A stretch of DNA of 63,180 nt from Planctomycetota bacterium (GCA_029259695.1 JAJDEQ010000165.1:1-63180), one strand, 5' to 3'; counted from the stretch's first letter, positions 40,581-49,581 are shown. The notes: generated by a model from the letters alone, not told the origin. Numbers and translations: made by a program.

Positions 40581-42637
40581 ACGCCCCGTGCGTCGGCAGC
40601 GATGCGCGGGGCGTCACGCGAGCGGATCGCAGCCGGCCCGTCCGTGCGGGTGTGGCGCTCACGCTGGTCGTCTTCCTGAGCGAGCTCGCGTGCAATCTGT
40701 CCGCTGCCTCGGGGCAACTCGGCGACGCGCGGATCATGCGCGCCGTCTCGTCCGATCTCGGGAGCGTGCTGGGCGGGTTGGCCGTTGAACTGGGGCTGAT
40801 GCTGGTGGTGGCCCTGTTGCTGACCGCCGTGCCCTGCGTCCTGTGGGGAGCGCTGAGCGCGGTGGCGCTCGACGACTTGCAGCGGCGCTGCATGCTGGGC
40901 CGGCCCGCCCGGATGGCCTGCCGATGCGCGTCCTGGTTCGCCTTCCTGCACGTGTACTACACGCTGCAGCTGGCGATCGTGCCGGCCTCGCGCCTGGCCG
41001 GCTCACCGCTGCTGTGGGCCGTGGGTGCGCTGGAGGATCCCTTCCCCGTGACGCCGGCGCGCTACGCCGTCACGGCGTGCTGTGCGGTGCTGATCATTTC
41101 GCTCGGCGGCTGGGCCCTGCTGCGCTCGTCGCGCTCGCGCCTGGCGCTGGGTGCCGGCGTGTTGCTGCTCGTCGGGGCGTTCGGCTGGGTGGACCTCGAC
41201 CGTCGTCCGGGGCCGGTGCGGGCCTTCGATGCCGCCGGACACGTCGTCCTGCTCGGCCTCGACTCGATGCAGATGAATCGCCTGTCCGTGGGTGGCGCTC
41301 CCCGCAACATCGCTCCGCACATCGACGGGTTCCTGCGTTCGGCCCATCGCTTCGACAACGCCTGGACGCCCTTCGCACGGACGTACCCTTCGTGGTTGTC
41401 GATCCTCACCGGTCGCTACCCGGCGCGGCACGGTGCGCGTTTCAACCTGGTTCCCGACCAGCGCCTGGCTCCCGACAACGACTACCTGGCCGGGGTGCTC
41501 GCGCGCGCCGGCTACAGCACGTTCCACGGGACGGACGAGACGCGGTTCAGCATCATCCGCCCGCAGTTCGGGTACGAGCAGCTGTTCCACCCGCGCATGG
41601 GTGTCGATGACTTCTTCCTGGGCAGCTTCTTCGACTTCTCCGCCGCCAACCTCGCACGCCAGTTCCATCTGGGGCACGACCTGTTCCCCGCGATCAAGGA
41701 CAACCGAGCGTCGGTGGCCTACGCCCCCGACCTCTGGACCGACAACCTGCTCGCCCGGCTCGACGCCCTGCCGCGCGACGAACCGGCGCTGATCAACCTC
41801 CACCTGTGTGGCAACCACTGGCCCTTCTCGACGCCGGCGCCGTACGCGCACATGTCGGACGACCCGGTCGAGGCCTGCGTGATGATGGTCGACCGGCAGG
41901 TCGGACGGATCCTCGAGTTCGTGAACGCGTCGGGCCTCGCGGCGCGCGGCCACGTGTTCCTGATGTCGGATCACGGAGACGGCTGGTCGGGTGACCCCGA
42001 GGACGAGACCAACTCGCACGGGGACGACTTCCGCAGCCTGCACGCCAACCGCATCGTGATGGGCGTGCAGGGGCCGGGCGTGCGTCCCGGCGTGACGGAC
42101 GAGTTGGTCCGCACGATCGACGTCTTCCCGACGATCCTCGACCTGCTGGGTGTCGGCCTGGATCGCAGCCGCATCGACGGCGAGAGCTTCGCCTCGGCGC
42201 TGGCGGGGACCGCGATCAGGTCACGCGACCTGTTCGCGGAGACCGGCCTGGACCGCAAGGTCTACGGCGTCAAGCAACTGCTCGAGCGCCACGCCGTGTG
42301 GTACGCCGTCGACCCCGCCACGCGCCTGGTGCACATGCGCCCGGAGGGAGTCGAGGAGTTCATGGACTACAAGTCCTACATGCTCATCCGCGACGACCTG
42401 CGGCTCGTGGTCACGCCCTACCTGGAGCGCTTCGAGCTGTTCGCGTTCGACGCGCGCGGGGACGGCGTTGCGGACGACGTTCCCGCGCCGGCCGACCCGG
42501 AGGCGCGCGCCGTGCTGCTGCGGGACCTGGCCGAACACTTCGGCCTGGATGTCGCCGGCCTGCAGCGCATGGCGGCCGACAAACGCTTCCTCGGTGCACA
42601 CGTCACCGCCGAGCAGCCGCCGACGGCGGCGCGCTGA
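40577..42637 (+). CDS. Membrane-anchored sulfatase-fold phospho-/alkyl-transferase or hydrolase
   Basis: A 686-residue protein with about five hydrophobic segments in the first 215 residues, then an alkaline-phosphatase-superfamily catalytic domain. HVVLLGLDSMQ carries the first metal aspartate, PFARTYPSWLSILTG holds the likely nucleophile Thr269, and MSDHGDGW holds the DH metal pair. The nucleophile position is Thr, and the CxPxR formylglycine motif is missing, so a sulfatase needing formylglycine is unlikely. The layout recalls LtaS or phosphoethanolamine transferases. A role in modifying envelope lipids or glycans is inferred. GTG start, coupled to DUF5658. Confidence 0.8.
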   Translation: MNAPCVGSDARGVTRADRSRPVRAGVALTLVVFLSELACNLSAASGQLGDARIMRAVSSDLGSVLGGLAVELGLMLVVALLLTAVPCVLWGALSAVALDDLQRRCMLGRPARMACRCASWFAFLHVYYTLQLAIVPASRLAGSPLLWAVGALEDPFPVTPARYAVTACCAVLIISLGGWALLRSSRSRLALGAGVLLLVGAFGWVDLDRRPGPVRAFDAAGHVVLLGLDSMQMNRLSVGGAPRNIAPHIDGFLRSAHRFDNAWTPFARTYPSWLSILTGRYPARHGARFNLVPDQRLAPDNDYLAGVLARAGYSTFHGTDETRFSIIRPQFGYEQLFHPRMGVDDFFLGSFFDFSAANLARQFHLGHDLFPAIKDNRASVAYAPDLWTDNLLARLDALPRDEPALINLHLCGNHWPFSTPAPYAHMSDDPVEACVMMVDRQVGRILEFVNASGLAARGHVFLMSDHGDGWSGDPEDETNSHGDDFRSLHANRIVMGVQGPGVRPGVTDELVRTIDVFPTILDLLGVGLDRSRIDGESFASALAGTAIRSRDLFAETGLDRKVYGVKQLLERHAVWYAVDPATRLVHMRPEGVEEFMDYKSYMLIRDDLRLVVTPYLERFELFAFDARGDGVADDVPAPADPEARAVLLRDLAEHFGLDVAGLQRMAADKRFLGAHVTAEQPPTAAR

Positions 42638-42748
42638 GCGTGGACTGCGGCAGCGCCCGGAGGCGAGGCCGTTTGCGGCATGCGCGCCCGGGTCTTGCGG
42701 AACGGTCAGGCGGAGCCGGTCGACGGCTCCGCGCTGCGGGTCGCCAGG

Positions 42749-43438
42749 TCAGGCACCCAGCCCGTGGTCGAGGGCGAAGCGGATCAGCTGGGCCGTGTTC
42801 TCGAGGCTCAGCTTCGACAGGATGCGTTGGCGGTAGGTCGACGCCGTGCTCTCGGTGATGTCCATGTGAACGGCGGCTTCCTTGAGGATCATGCCGCGGG
42901 AGAGGCAGCGCAGCAGTTCGGCTTCGCGCCGCGACAGCAGCTCGAGACCGGTGCGCACCTTCTTGCGTCCGAGGGACTGCATCACCTGGTCCTGCAGGCG
43001 CGGTGTGATGTGCGTCTTGCCGCTGTAGACCGTGCGGATCGCGCCGACCAGTTCGTCCGACGTGTCCGACTTGACCATGTATCCGTCGGCGCCGACCTCC
43101 ATGGCCTGGATCGCGTACTGCACGTTCTCGTACATGGAGAAGATGATCACGCGCACCTTGTTGTCGTGCTCGCGCAGCTTGGTGACGACCTGGATGCCAT
43201 CCATGTCGCCCATGCTGTAGTCGAGCACCACGACTTCGGGCTCGAAGCGTCGAGTCATCTCGATCGCTTCGCGGCCGGCTGACGCGGCGCCAACGACATG
43301 GATGTCCTCGCTGTCCTCGAGGATCTGGGCGATGCCTTGCCGGACGACGGGGTGATCGTCGGCCACCAGGACGGTGATGGTCTCGCCGGGGGATCCGTTC
43401 TCGCTTGCGGGACGGGGCTCCTGCAGCGTGTTTGCCAT
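42749..43438 (-). CDS. NarL/FixJ-family response regulator
   Basis: A 229-residue response regulator. The receiver domain has the acidic pair DD in VADDHPVVR, phospho-acceptor Asp73 (VLDYSMGDMDG) and Lys108-region VKSD. The C-terminal LuxR-type helix-turn-helix spans LSRREAELLRCLSRG to RILSKLSLENTAQLI. No histidine kinase is next to it, so it is an orphan by position. It lies convergent with the pilus-linked sulfatase-fold gene; a regulatory link to the pilus cluster is possible but unproven. A G9 tract lies 51 bases upstream of the ATG. Confidence 0.93.
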   Translation of the reverse strand: MANTLQEPRPASENGSPGETITVLVADDHPVVRQGIAQILEDSEDIHVVGAASAGREAIEMTRRFEPEVVVLDYSMGDMDGIQVVTKLREHDNKVRVIIFSMYENVQYAIQAMEVGADGYMVKSDTSDELVGAIRTVYSGKTHITPRLQDQVMQSLGRKKVRTGLELLSRREAELLRCLSRGMILKEAAVHMDITESTASTYRQRILSKLSLENTAQLIRFALDHGLGA

Positions 43439-43488
43439 GCGTTTGCTCCAGAGGCGCGATGGGAGCTTGCGAGACCGGCAGCCAGAGT

Positions 43489-43497
43489 GGGGGGGGG
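43489..43497. repeat. Homopolymeric G9 tract upstream of NarL-type regulator
   Basis: Nine consecutive G on the plus strand (C on the coding strand), 51-59 bases before the regulator start. It is the longest homopolymer noticed in the window. Tracts of this kind in promoter spacers can vary in length by slippage. Confidence 0.85.
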
Positions 43498-43719
43498 CCT
43501 ACGACCGACCTGCACCAACCGCGTACGACGCTCTCATTCTATCCATCGACAGCGAGCTGACGTGCGCGTGAATCCGGCCGCCGCTTGCGTGCCCGTGCGG
43601 GTCGGTGCATCGACGACGTGCTCGTATCGACGCGTGTTCGTTTGTCGCGCGTTTGTGGAGATAACGCGACATGCCGAGTCGTCGTGCGCAGCACGTCCGC
43701 GGAGCCGACGCCGGCTCGC

Positions 43720-44019
43720 TCACTCCTCGTCGCCGTCGCGCTCGCCCGTCTGCTCGGAGCCCTTGCGACGGCGCAGCGCGTCGCGCAGCAGGAACTCGAT
43801 CTGACCGTTCAGGCTGCGCATCTCCTGGTTGGCCCAGGTGCGCAGTTCACCCAGGAGTTCGGGCGAGAGCCGCAGCAGGAACGACTTGCGCTTGCCGCGG
43901 GACGAGCGCTTGGGCTCGTTCCCTTCGCTGCTGTCGTCGCGGGATGGAGGGCCGTCGGGCACCGGGTGATCCGCCGTGTCGGAGCTGGTGCCGGGGGTGG
44001 CCCGAGGGGTCTCGGGCAC
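43720..44019 (-). CDS. Arc-like ribbon-helix-helix DNA-binding protein
   Basis: A 99-residue protein. The first 43 residues are disordered. Residues 45-51 (KSFLLRL) form the DNA-contacting beta strand, and 53-66 and 68-84 form the two helices of a ribbon-helix-helix fold (SPELLGELRTWANQEMRSLNG). An acidic tail follows. It lies 20 bases after the SPFH gene, and this SPFH/Arc pairing recurs in other bacteria. Autoregulation of the operon is the obvious role: TATCA/TGATA inverted repeats lie upstream of the SPFH gene. Confidence 0.85.
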   Translation of the reverse strand: MPETPRATPGTSSDTADHPVPDGPPSRDDSSEGNEPKRSSRGKRKSFLLRLSPELLGELRTWANQEMRSLNGQIEFLLRDALRRRKGSEQTGERDGDEE

Positions 44020-44039
44020 GGCCCCCGACGCTGCTGGTC

Positions 44040-44930
44040 TCAGGTGTAGAGGCTGCCGGTGTTGAGCACGGGCTGCGGGTTGGACTGACCGCAGAGCACG
44101 ATCAGCAGGTTGCCCACCAGGGTGGCGCGACGCTCGTCGTCGAGTTCCACCACGCCGCGTTCACCGAGCTGTTGAAGGGCGTCCTCCACCATCGACACGG
44201 CGCCTTCGACGATCTTCTTGCGCGCGGCGATGATCGCGCTGGCCTGCTGCCGCTGCAGCATCGAGGACGCGATCTCGGGTGCGTAGGCAAGCTGACTCAG
44301 GCGCGCATCGAGCACCTTGATGCCCGCCCGTTCGAGGCGGCTCCCGAGTTCCTCCCCCAACTCGGCGGTGACCTGTTCGGTGTCGCCGCGCAGCGTGGCG
44401 ACGTCGGTCTCGTCGTCGTGGTCGTCGTAGGGATGGCTCTTGGCGAGTTGGCGCACGGCGGTCTCGATCTGGACGTCGACGTACTCGGCGTAGTCCTCCA
44501 CGTCGAACTGCGCCTGCGCCGTGTCCTCGACCTGCCAGACGACCACTGCGCCGATCTCGATCGGGTTGCCGAGCATGTCGTTCACCTTGATCGTCTCGCT
44601 CGACAGGTTGTGGGCCCGCAGGGAGATCGTGTGCTTCGAGGTGAAGGGGTTGGTCCAGTAGAAGCCCTCGGTGCGCACGGTGCCGCGGTACTTGCCGAAC
44701 AGCACGAGCACCCGCGACATGTTCGGGTTCACCACGAAGAACCCGGCCAGCATGATCAGCGAGATGATCGCGCTGGGGATCCCGATGGGCAGGGCGATGG
44801 CGGGATTCAAGGGCTGGGAGGAGTACCCGATCCAGATCAGGGTGGCCCAGTAGGCGGGCAGGCCGAGGATGACGTACCACCCGGAGAGGGCGTCGAAGAG
44901 CTGTTCGTGGGATGGGCTGCGGTCGGCCAT
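44040..44930 (-). CDS. SPFH (stomatin/prohibitin/flotillin) domain protein
   Basis: A 296-residue protein with two N-terminal hydrophobic segments (about 18-36 and 46-66), followed by an SPFH band-7 domain ([23 protein letters not shown] to about residue 225) and a C-terminal helix ([20 protein letters not shown]). SPFH proteins form rings in membranes and act with proteases or in stress resistance. AAGGAG lies six bases upstream of the ATG. The gene is first in a two-gene operon with the ribbon-helix-helix protein. Confidence 0.92.
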   Translation of the reverse strand: MADRSPSHEQLFDALSGWYVILGLPAYWATLIWIGYSSQPLNPAIALPIGIPSAIISLIMLAGFFVVNPNMSRVLVLFGKYRGTVRTEGFYWTNPFTSKHTISLRAHNLSSETIKVNDMLGNPIEIGAVVVWQVEDTAQAQFDVEDYAEYVDVQIETAVRQLAKSHPYDDHDDETDVATLRGDTEQVTAELGEELGSRLERAGIKVLDARLSQLAYAPEIASSMLQRQQASAIIAARKKIVEGAVSMVEDALQQLGERGVVELDDERRATLVGNLLIVLCGQSNPQPVLNTGSLYT

Positions 44931-44960
44931 GAGGGTCTCCTTCGTCTGGTGTTGTCGTAG

Positions 44961-44985
44961 TATCAGAGTGATATCATATTGATAT
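44961..44985 (-). promoter_or_regulatory. TATCA/TGATA inverted-repeat operator upstream of SPFH operon
   Basis: An AT-rich island in very GC-rich DNA, 31-55 bases upstream of the SPFH ATG. TATCA-gag-TGATA (44961-44973) overlaps ATATCA-tat-TGATAT (44971-44985), both perfect inverted repeats. The short, closely spaced half sites suit a ribbon-helix-helix repressor binding as paired dimers. The site probably overlaps the promoter. Confidence 0.68.
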
Positions 44986-45127
44986 TCTCAATCGCAGGCT
45001 TTCACGATTCCGGCGGGATCGCTGCGAACGACCGCGAAAGGGCGATCCACGGCTGATCAGCGCACGCATGCCGCGCCTGGGTCACATCCGCGTCGGGCGC
45101 GCTCGGCGGCCGGGCGGGCTCCCGGGG

Positions 45128-46174
45128 TCAGGGGTCGGCGGCGAGCCGGGCCGCCAGCACCTCGGCGAAGCGCTGGCTGAACTCGACGGCGCCCTGGCGA
45201 CTGAGGTGGTGGGTGTCGAAGCGGCGATCGGGGCGGTAGAGCCGGGGCTCGCTGGTGGGGTCGTCGAAGATCAGCAACGGCGGCAGACGACCGGTCCGGT
45301 CCAGGGCTCGCGCGTAGGGCGTGCCGATGGCGCCTGGAGGTAGCACGTAGATCGGCTCGGCACCCGCGGCCCGCACCGCGTCGACCTGATCGCGCAACGC
45401 TCGCAAGTCGACGTCGGCGAGCGCGACCGGGACGGCGTGCGCCGCGGGGAGTCCGGCGATGCGCTGCCGGTAGGCCTCCGGTTCGGCGCGGAATCGTCGT
45501 CGGCGCGCGCTCACCAGCGGGTCGACCACGTCTTCCAGCGCCTGGTAACCCCGGTCACGACTGAGCGCGAGTTGACCGAGCGGCCCTCCCGCTCGCCCGG
45601 GCCCGGGCCCGGCCGTCAGCCAGCGCGCGCCGCAGCCCAGGTTGGCCGTCCGTCTGGCCCAGAGCGTGACGTGTCGCAAGGCGTGTCGCCACTTCTCGCG
45701 CCGTGGTCCGGGTGCGGATGCGATCGAGCGCAGCGCCCGCAGCGTCTGATGCGTGCTGTGCCAGTTCAGCGTGCGCTCGCTGTCGAGGTTGCGCGCGTCC
45801 AGGGCCGGGTTGGCGGGGGCCGGCTCGATGAACACGTAGTCCAACTCCAGGCCGTCGAGCGCCAGGACCTCGCGCAGCAGGTGGTCGGTCTCGAAGGCCT
45901 CCATCCCGGGACCGCCCAGATTGAAGCTCGAGATCGGCTCGCCCCGTGCGGCCATGGCGGCATCCACCACGGCCGGTACGAAGGAACGGAACACGCGGCT
46001 CGAGCCCAGGTACAGCGCATCGACCGTCGAAGCGTTGCGGGCCAGCCAGTCGAGCTTGGCCGTGACCTCGGAGTCGTCCGGCCAGGGGCGCACCAGCCAG
46101 GCGCGCGCGCCGGTGCTCACGGCCGCGAACGCGAGCAGTGCCCAGAGCACGCCGGTCGTCGCCTGCCACCACAT
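45128..46174 (-). CDS. SGNH-like hydrolase-fold membrane-anchored protein
   Basis: A 348-residue protein with an N-terminal membrane anchor (about residues 5-20). The region VDALYLGSSRVFRSF holds the serine position of SGNH block I, SFNLGGPGMEAFET corresponds to block II, and FDTHHLSRQGA near the end gives an Asp-x-x-His-type block V. The block I Asp before Ser is replaced (GSS instead of GDS), which is common in ALG-type or inactive relatives. It may modify a surface glycan. It is divergent from the ankyrin lipoprotein. A GTG 36 bases upstream is an alternative start. Confidence 0.6.
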   Translation of the reverse strand: MWWQATTGVLWALLAFAAVSTGARAWLVRPWPDDSEVTAKLDWLARNASTVDALYLGSSRVFRSFVPAVVDAAMAARGEPISSFNLGGPGMEAFETDHLLREVLALDGLELDYVFIEPAPANPALDARNLDSERTLNWHSTHQTLRALRSIASAPGPRREKWRHALRHVTLWARRTANLGCGARWLTAGPGPGRAGGPLGQLALSRDRGYQALEDVVDPLVSARRRRFRAEPEAYRQRIAGLPAAHAVPVALADVDLRALRDQVDAVRAAGAEPIYVLPPGAIGTPYARALDRTGRLPPLLIFDDPTSEPRLYRPDRRFDTHHLSRQGAVEFSQRFAEVLAARLAADP

Positions 46175-46298
46175 GCTTCGGAGCGATCCACCCTGGCGGC
46201 CCGTGTCCACCCGCGGAGTGTACCGCGGCCCGGACGCAGTTCCGCGGCATGCGGTGGGGTATGGTCGGTCGGCGGCCGGCACTCGGAGAGGACAGACC

Positions 46299-47708
46299 AT
46301 GGCATCCTGGAATTGGCGGACTTGGACCCTCGTGTTGCTGCTGGCATGCACCTCCGCGTGTCGCTCGACCCGACCGATCTCCGAGCACTTCGTGCTGGAG
46401 GACACGGACGCGGGCACGGCCCACCTGTTCGCTCGGGCGGGTGAACTCGAGACCTATCTGGGCACCCTGGTGCTGGACCCGCTCGCGGTGGCGGACGACG
46501 ACGATGCCGAGCCGGCCATGGGCCGCAGCTCCCTGCCACCCTATGCGGTGGCGGCGGACGGCCGAGCGGTCGTGTACCTGCACGACGCGAAGATGTCCCT
46601 CGAGGGGTCCCAGCTCGGTGCGGGCATCTATCGCAGCGACGCCGTCGGGCGTCGGGCGTTGCTGTTCCCCATGGGCGACCTGCAGCGTTTCGAAGCGACC
46701 TATCCCCGGCCGCTGCCGAACGACGTGCTCGTGTTCCAGCAGACCTCACGCGTCGACCCGGAAGGACGACGCCGCGCCCTGCGCGCCGACGGTCCCCAGG
46801 TGCCGGTGGCGCTGCTCGGGGGCAACGAACTGCACCAGGCGGCGTGGGATGGTGAGCGACAGGCGGCGCGCCAGCTCTCCGGCAACCCGAGCGTGCGCGA
46901 CGCGACGACCTACTGGGGCCTGACGGCACTCGACGTGGCCATCGTCCGTGGTCACGACGCGGTCGCGGCCCAGCTCCTGCGGCGCGGTGCCGATTGGAAC
47001 AAGAGCGCCTTCGAGACGTTGCCGTTGGCCGCGACCTACGCACGGCTCGACGTGATCGACGCCCTGCTCGAGCGCGGCGCCGGCGTCGACGACACCCGCA
47101 TCCCCGGCGGCACCGCGTTGCTCGTGGCCCTGGCCCCCGACCGCTGGAACGTGCTGCCCGCGACCGCACTGTTCGGCGACCCCGGCCCGGCGCGAGCGGA
47201 CCCGGAGCAGTCGAGCCGGATGGTCGCCGCCCTCCTGGAGCGCGGCGCCGACCCGAACGTGCCCGATGCCGAGGGGCGCACGGCGATGTTCTGGGCCACG
47301 CGCCAGGTGGACGTGGCCACGTTGCGCCGGCTGCTGGCCGCGGGCGGGCGTCTGGACCTGCGCGACCACGAGGGCAACCTCCCGCTGCACGGCCTGTTCG
47401 GCCCCGAGGAGACGTCCGCGGAGGGTGGACGGGACTGGGACGATCACGTCCGGCCGGTGCTGGAACTGGTCATCGCGCACACCCGGCAGCTCGACGTGCA
47501 GAACGCGGACGCGCTCACGCCGCTGCAGCTCGCGGCGCGGCACGGAGCCCTGCGGTCGGCCGAGATCCTGATCAAGCAGGGCGCCGACGACGACGTGCGC
47601 TACGTGCCGACCGGCGCCGACGACCAGGCGGTGCTGACGGTCCGGGAGCGGTTGGCGCAACTGCGCGCGGCACTCGCCGGCCGCGCGGACGCCCCCGGCG
47701 GGTCGTGA
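46299..47708 (+). CDS. Ankyrin-repeat lipoprotein
   Basis: A 469-residue protein with a lipoprotein signal (TLVLLLACTSAC; lipidated Cys at 17 or 21). A first domain to about residue 165 has no recognised family. From about residue 180 come ankyrin-type helix pairs, for example GLTALDVAIVRGHDAVAAQLLRRGAD, LLERGADPNVPDAEGRTAMFWA and LTPLQLAARHGALRSAEILIKQGA. It is probably a protein-binding scaffold on the periplasmic side. The stop overlaps the next gene (GTGA), so it is coupled to the membrane sulfatase-fold enzyme and may be its partner. Confidence 0.83.
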   Translation: MASWNWRTWTLVLLLACTSACRSTRPISEHFVLEDTDAGTAHLFARAGELETYLGTLVLDPLAVADDDDAEPAMGRSSLPPYAVAADGRAVVYLHDAKMSLEGSQLGAGIYRSDAVGRRALLFPMGDLQRFEATYPRPLPNDVLVFQQTSRVDPEGRRRALRADGPQVPVALLGGNELHQAAWDGERQAARQLSGNPSVRDATTYWGLTALDVAIVRGHDAVAAQLLRRGADWNKSAFETLPLAATYARLDVIDALLERGAGVDDTRIPGGTALLVALAPDRWNVLPATALFGDPGPARADPEQSSRMVAALLERGADPNVPDAEGRTAMFWATRQVDVATLRRLLAAGGRLDLRDHEGNLPLHGLFGPEETSAEGGRDWDDHVRPVLELVIAHTRQLDVQNADALTPLQLAARHGALRSAEILIKQGADDDVRYVPTGADDQAVLTVRERLAQLRAALAGRADAPGGS

Positions 47709-49564
47709 CGGCACGGGCGGGGCTTCTCGCCGCGACGGCCGGCGCGTGCGTGGCCGCGCTGATCGCGTCGGCGGCCCGGGCGGCGCTGATGGCGCTCAAG
47801 GACGCCTATCACGCCACCGATCTGCACCAGCTGGCCTTGCGCAGCGCGGCCCGGGACACGCTCGAGGGGCTGCTGTGGTGCCTGCCCGCGGCGCTGATCC
47901 TCGGCTGGCTGCTGGTGCGCACGCGCGGCCCGGACGGGCGGCGCCCGTCGTCCGCCGGCCGGCTGCTCGCGCTGGTCGGCGTGATCGCGGCGTACGCCTT
48001 CATCGTGGGTCGCCTGCCGCCGCTCGTGTTCCACGCGCCCGGGTTCGACGGGGGCAAGGCGTGGGCCGCCCACGCGCTCGGCGCCGCCACCGCGCTGACG
48101 GCGGTCTCGGTCGTGTGGCGCGCGGTCGCCGGTTCGCCGCGCTTCGTGCGGGCGGTGTCCGTGGCCGCTGTGGTCGTCCTGTTGCTCGCCGCGTTCGGCG
48201 CCACCCGGTCGCCCGGGCGTCGGGCCGAACAGGCCGCATGGCCGGGACGTCCCAACGTGATCCTGATCTCGCTGGACACGGTGCGCGCCGACCATCTGGG
48301 CTGCTACGGCTACGAACACGACACCACGCCGGCACTCGACGCCTTCGCCCGGCAGGCCGTGCGCTTCGAGCGCGCCTACACGCCGCAACCGTGGACGCTC
48401 ACCGCCCACATGAGCCTGCTCACCGGTCTCACGCCGTCGGTGCACGGTGTGCTCGAGGAGACGGCCCTGCCCCGCGCGATCCCGACCCTGGCCGAGGCCT
48501 TCTCGGCCGCCGGCTACCTCACCGCCGCGGTGCTCGATCCGGTCGTGTGGCTCGACGCCCGTTACGGGTTCGCCCGGGGCTTCGACGTCTTCCAGCGGCC
48601 GTATGGGAGTGCCGAGCGCAAGAACGCCTACGTGACCCGTCTGCTCGACGACCTGGGCGGCGGCCCGTTCTTCCTGTTCCTGCACTACTACGACGCGCAC
48701 TCCGACAAGGACCGCCTCCCGTACGACGCCGATCGGCAGGACCACGAACGCTTCGCGAGTTGGTACGAGGGCGACTTCAGCGGCTGCGACGGGCAGGCAC
48801 GCTGCGCTTCCGATCTGCTCAAGGCGGTGAATGCCGGGCAGACGAGCTTGCCCGCTGACGTCGTGGCCTACGTGCGCTCGCTGTACGACGCCGGGCTGCG
48901 CTCACTCGATCGACAGCTCGGGCACCTGTTCGACGACCTCGAGCGACGCGGGCTGCTGGCGGACTCGATCGTGATCGTGACCTCGGATCACGGCGAGGCC
49001 TTCCTGGAGCACGGGCGTGTGTTGCACGGTGATCTCTACGAGCACACGGCGCGGGTCCCGCTGATCGTGCGCACACCGGACACGCAGGGCGGAGGCGCCG
49101 TGGACGAACTCGCCAGTCTGGTGGACGTGGCGCCGACGTTGGCCGCGTTGTGCGTCGACGTGGAGATGCCCCCCGGGCAGGGCCGATCGTTCGCCCACGC
49201 GCTGGGCGGCGAGCGTGCGCCGAGTTCCGGCGAGCCGCGCGAGTACGTGCTGCTCGATCAGGGACGGGACACGTACGGCGTGCACACCGGCGCGTTCAAG
49301 CTGATCCGGAGCGGCGAGGGGGAGGAACTCTACGACCTGCGGGCCGACCCCGGGGAGCGTCGCAACCTCGTCTCGGAGCAGGACACGTCGGCGGATGTCA
49401 TCCGGTTGCGGCAGCTCGGTGAGCTGGCAGCGGGGCAATCACGGCGCCTGCGGGACGAGTTCGAACTCGGCGATCCGGGCCAGGGCGGGGCGGATGCGCC
49501 GCTCGATCCGGCCGAGCGCGAAGTCCTGCGACAACTGGGCTACTTCGAGGACGGCGACCGCTGA
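47705..49564 (+). CDS. Membrane sulfatase-fold enzyme (sulfatase/LtaS-like)
   Basis: A 619-residue protein with about four hydrophobic segments before residue 170. The catalytic domain opens with NVILISLDTVRADHLGCYGY, typical of the sulfatase family. The nucleophile position is Thr231 (PWTLTAHMSLLTG), not Cys or Ser, and there is no CxPxR motif. The metal pair is in TSDHGEAFLEHG, and ELYDLRADPGERRNL near the end is typical. It may be a phosphohydrolase or transferase acting on envelope polymers. The GTG start overlaps the ankyrin gene stop by four bases. It is the second such enzyme in the window. Confidence 0.85.
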   Translation: MTARAGLLAATAGACVAALIASAARAALMALKDAYHATDLHQLALRSAARDTLEGLLWCLPAALILGWLLVRTRGPDGRRPSSAGRLLALVGVIAAYAFIVGRLPPLVFHAPGFDGGKAWAAHALGAATALTAVSVVWRAVAGSPRFVRAVSVAAVVVLLLAAFGATRSPGRRAEQAAWPGRPNVILISLDTVRADHLGCYGYEHDTTPALDAFARQAVRFERAYTPQPWTLTAHMSLLTGLTPSVHGVLEETALPRAIPTLAEAFSAAGYLTAAVLDPVVWLDARYGFARGFDVFQRPYGSAERKNAYVTRLLDDLGGGPFFLFLHYYDAHSDKDRLPYDADRQDHERFASWYEGDFSGCDGQARCASDLLKAVNAGQTSLPADVVAYVRSLYDAGLRSLDRQLGHLFDDLERRGLLADSIVIVTSDHGEAFLEHGRVLHGDLYEHTARVPLIVRTPDTQGGGAVDELASLVDVAPTLAALCVDVEMPPGQGRSFAHALGGERAPSSGEPREYVLLDQGRDTYGVHTGAFKLIRSGEGEELYDLRADPGERRNLVSEQDTSADVIRLRQLGELAAGQSRRLRDEFELGDPGQGGADAPLDPAEREVLRQLGYFEDGDR

Positions 49565-49581
49565 GCGCCCGGCGGTTGCAC

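Noticed and set aside
43702..43717. GAGCCG/CGGCTC hairpin behind the ribbon-helix-helix gene
   Set aside because: Only six base pairs and no T run. In DNA this GC-rich such stems are expected by chance.
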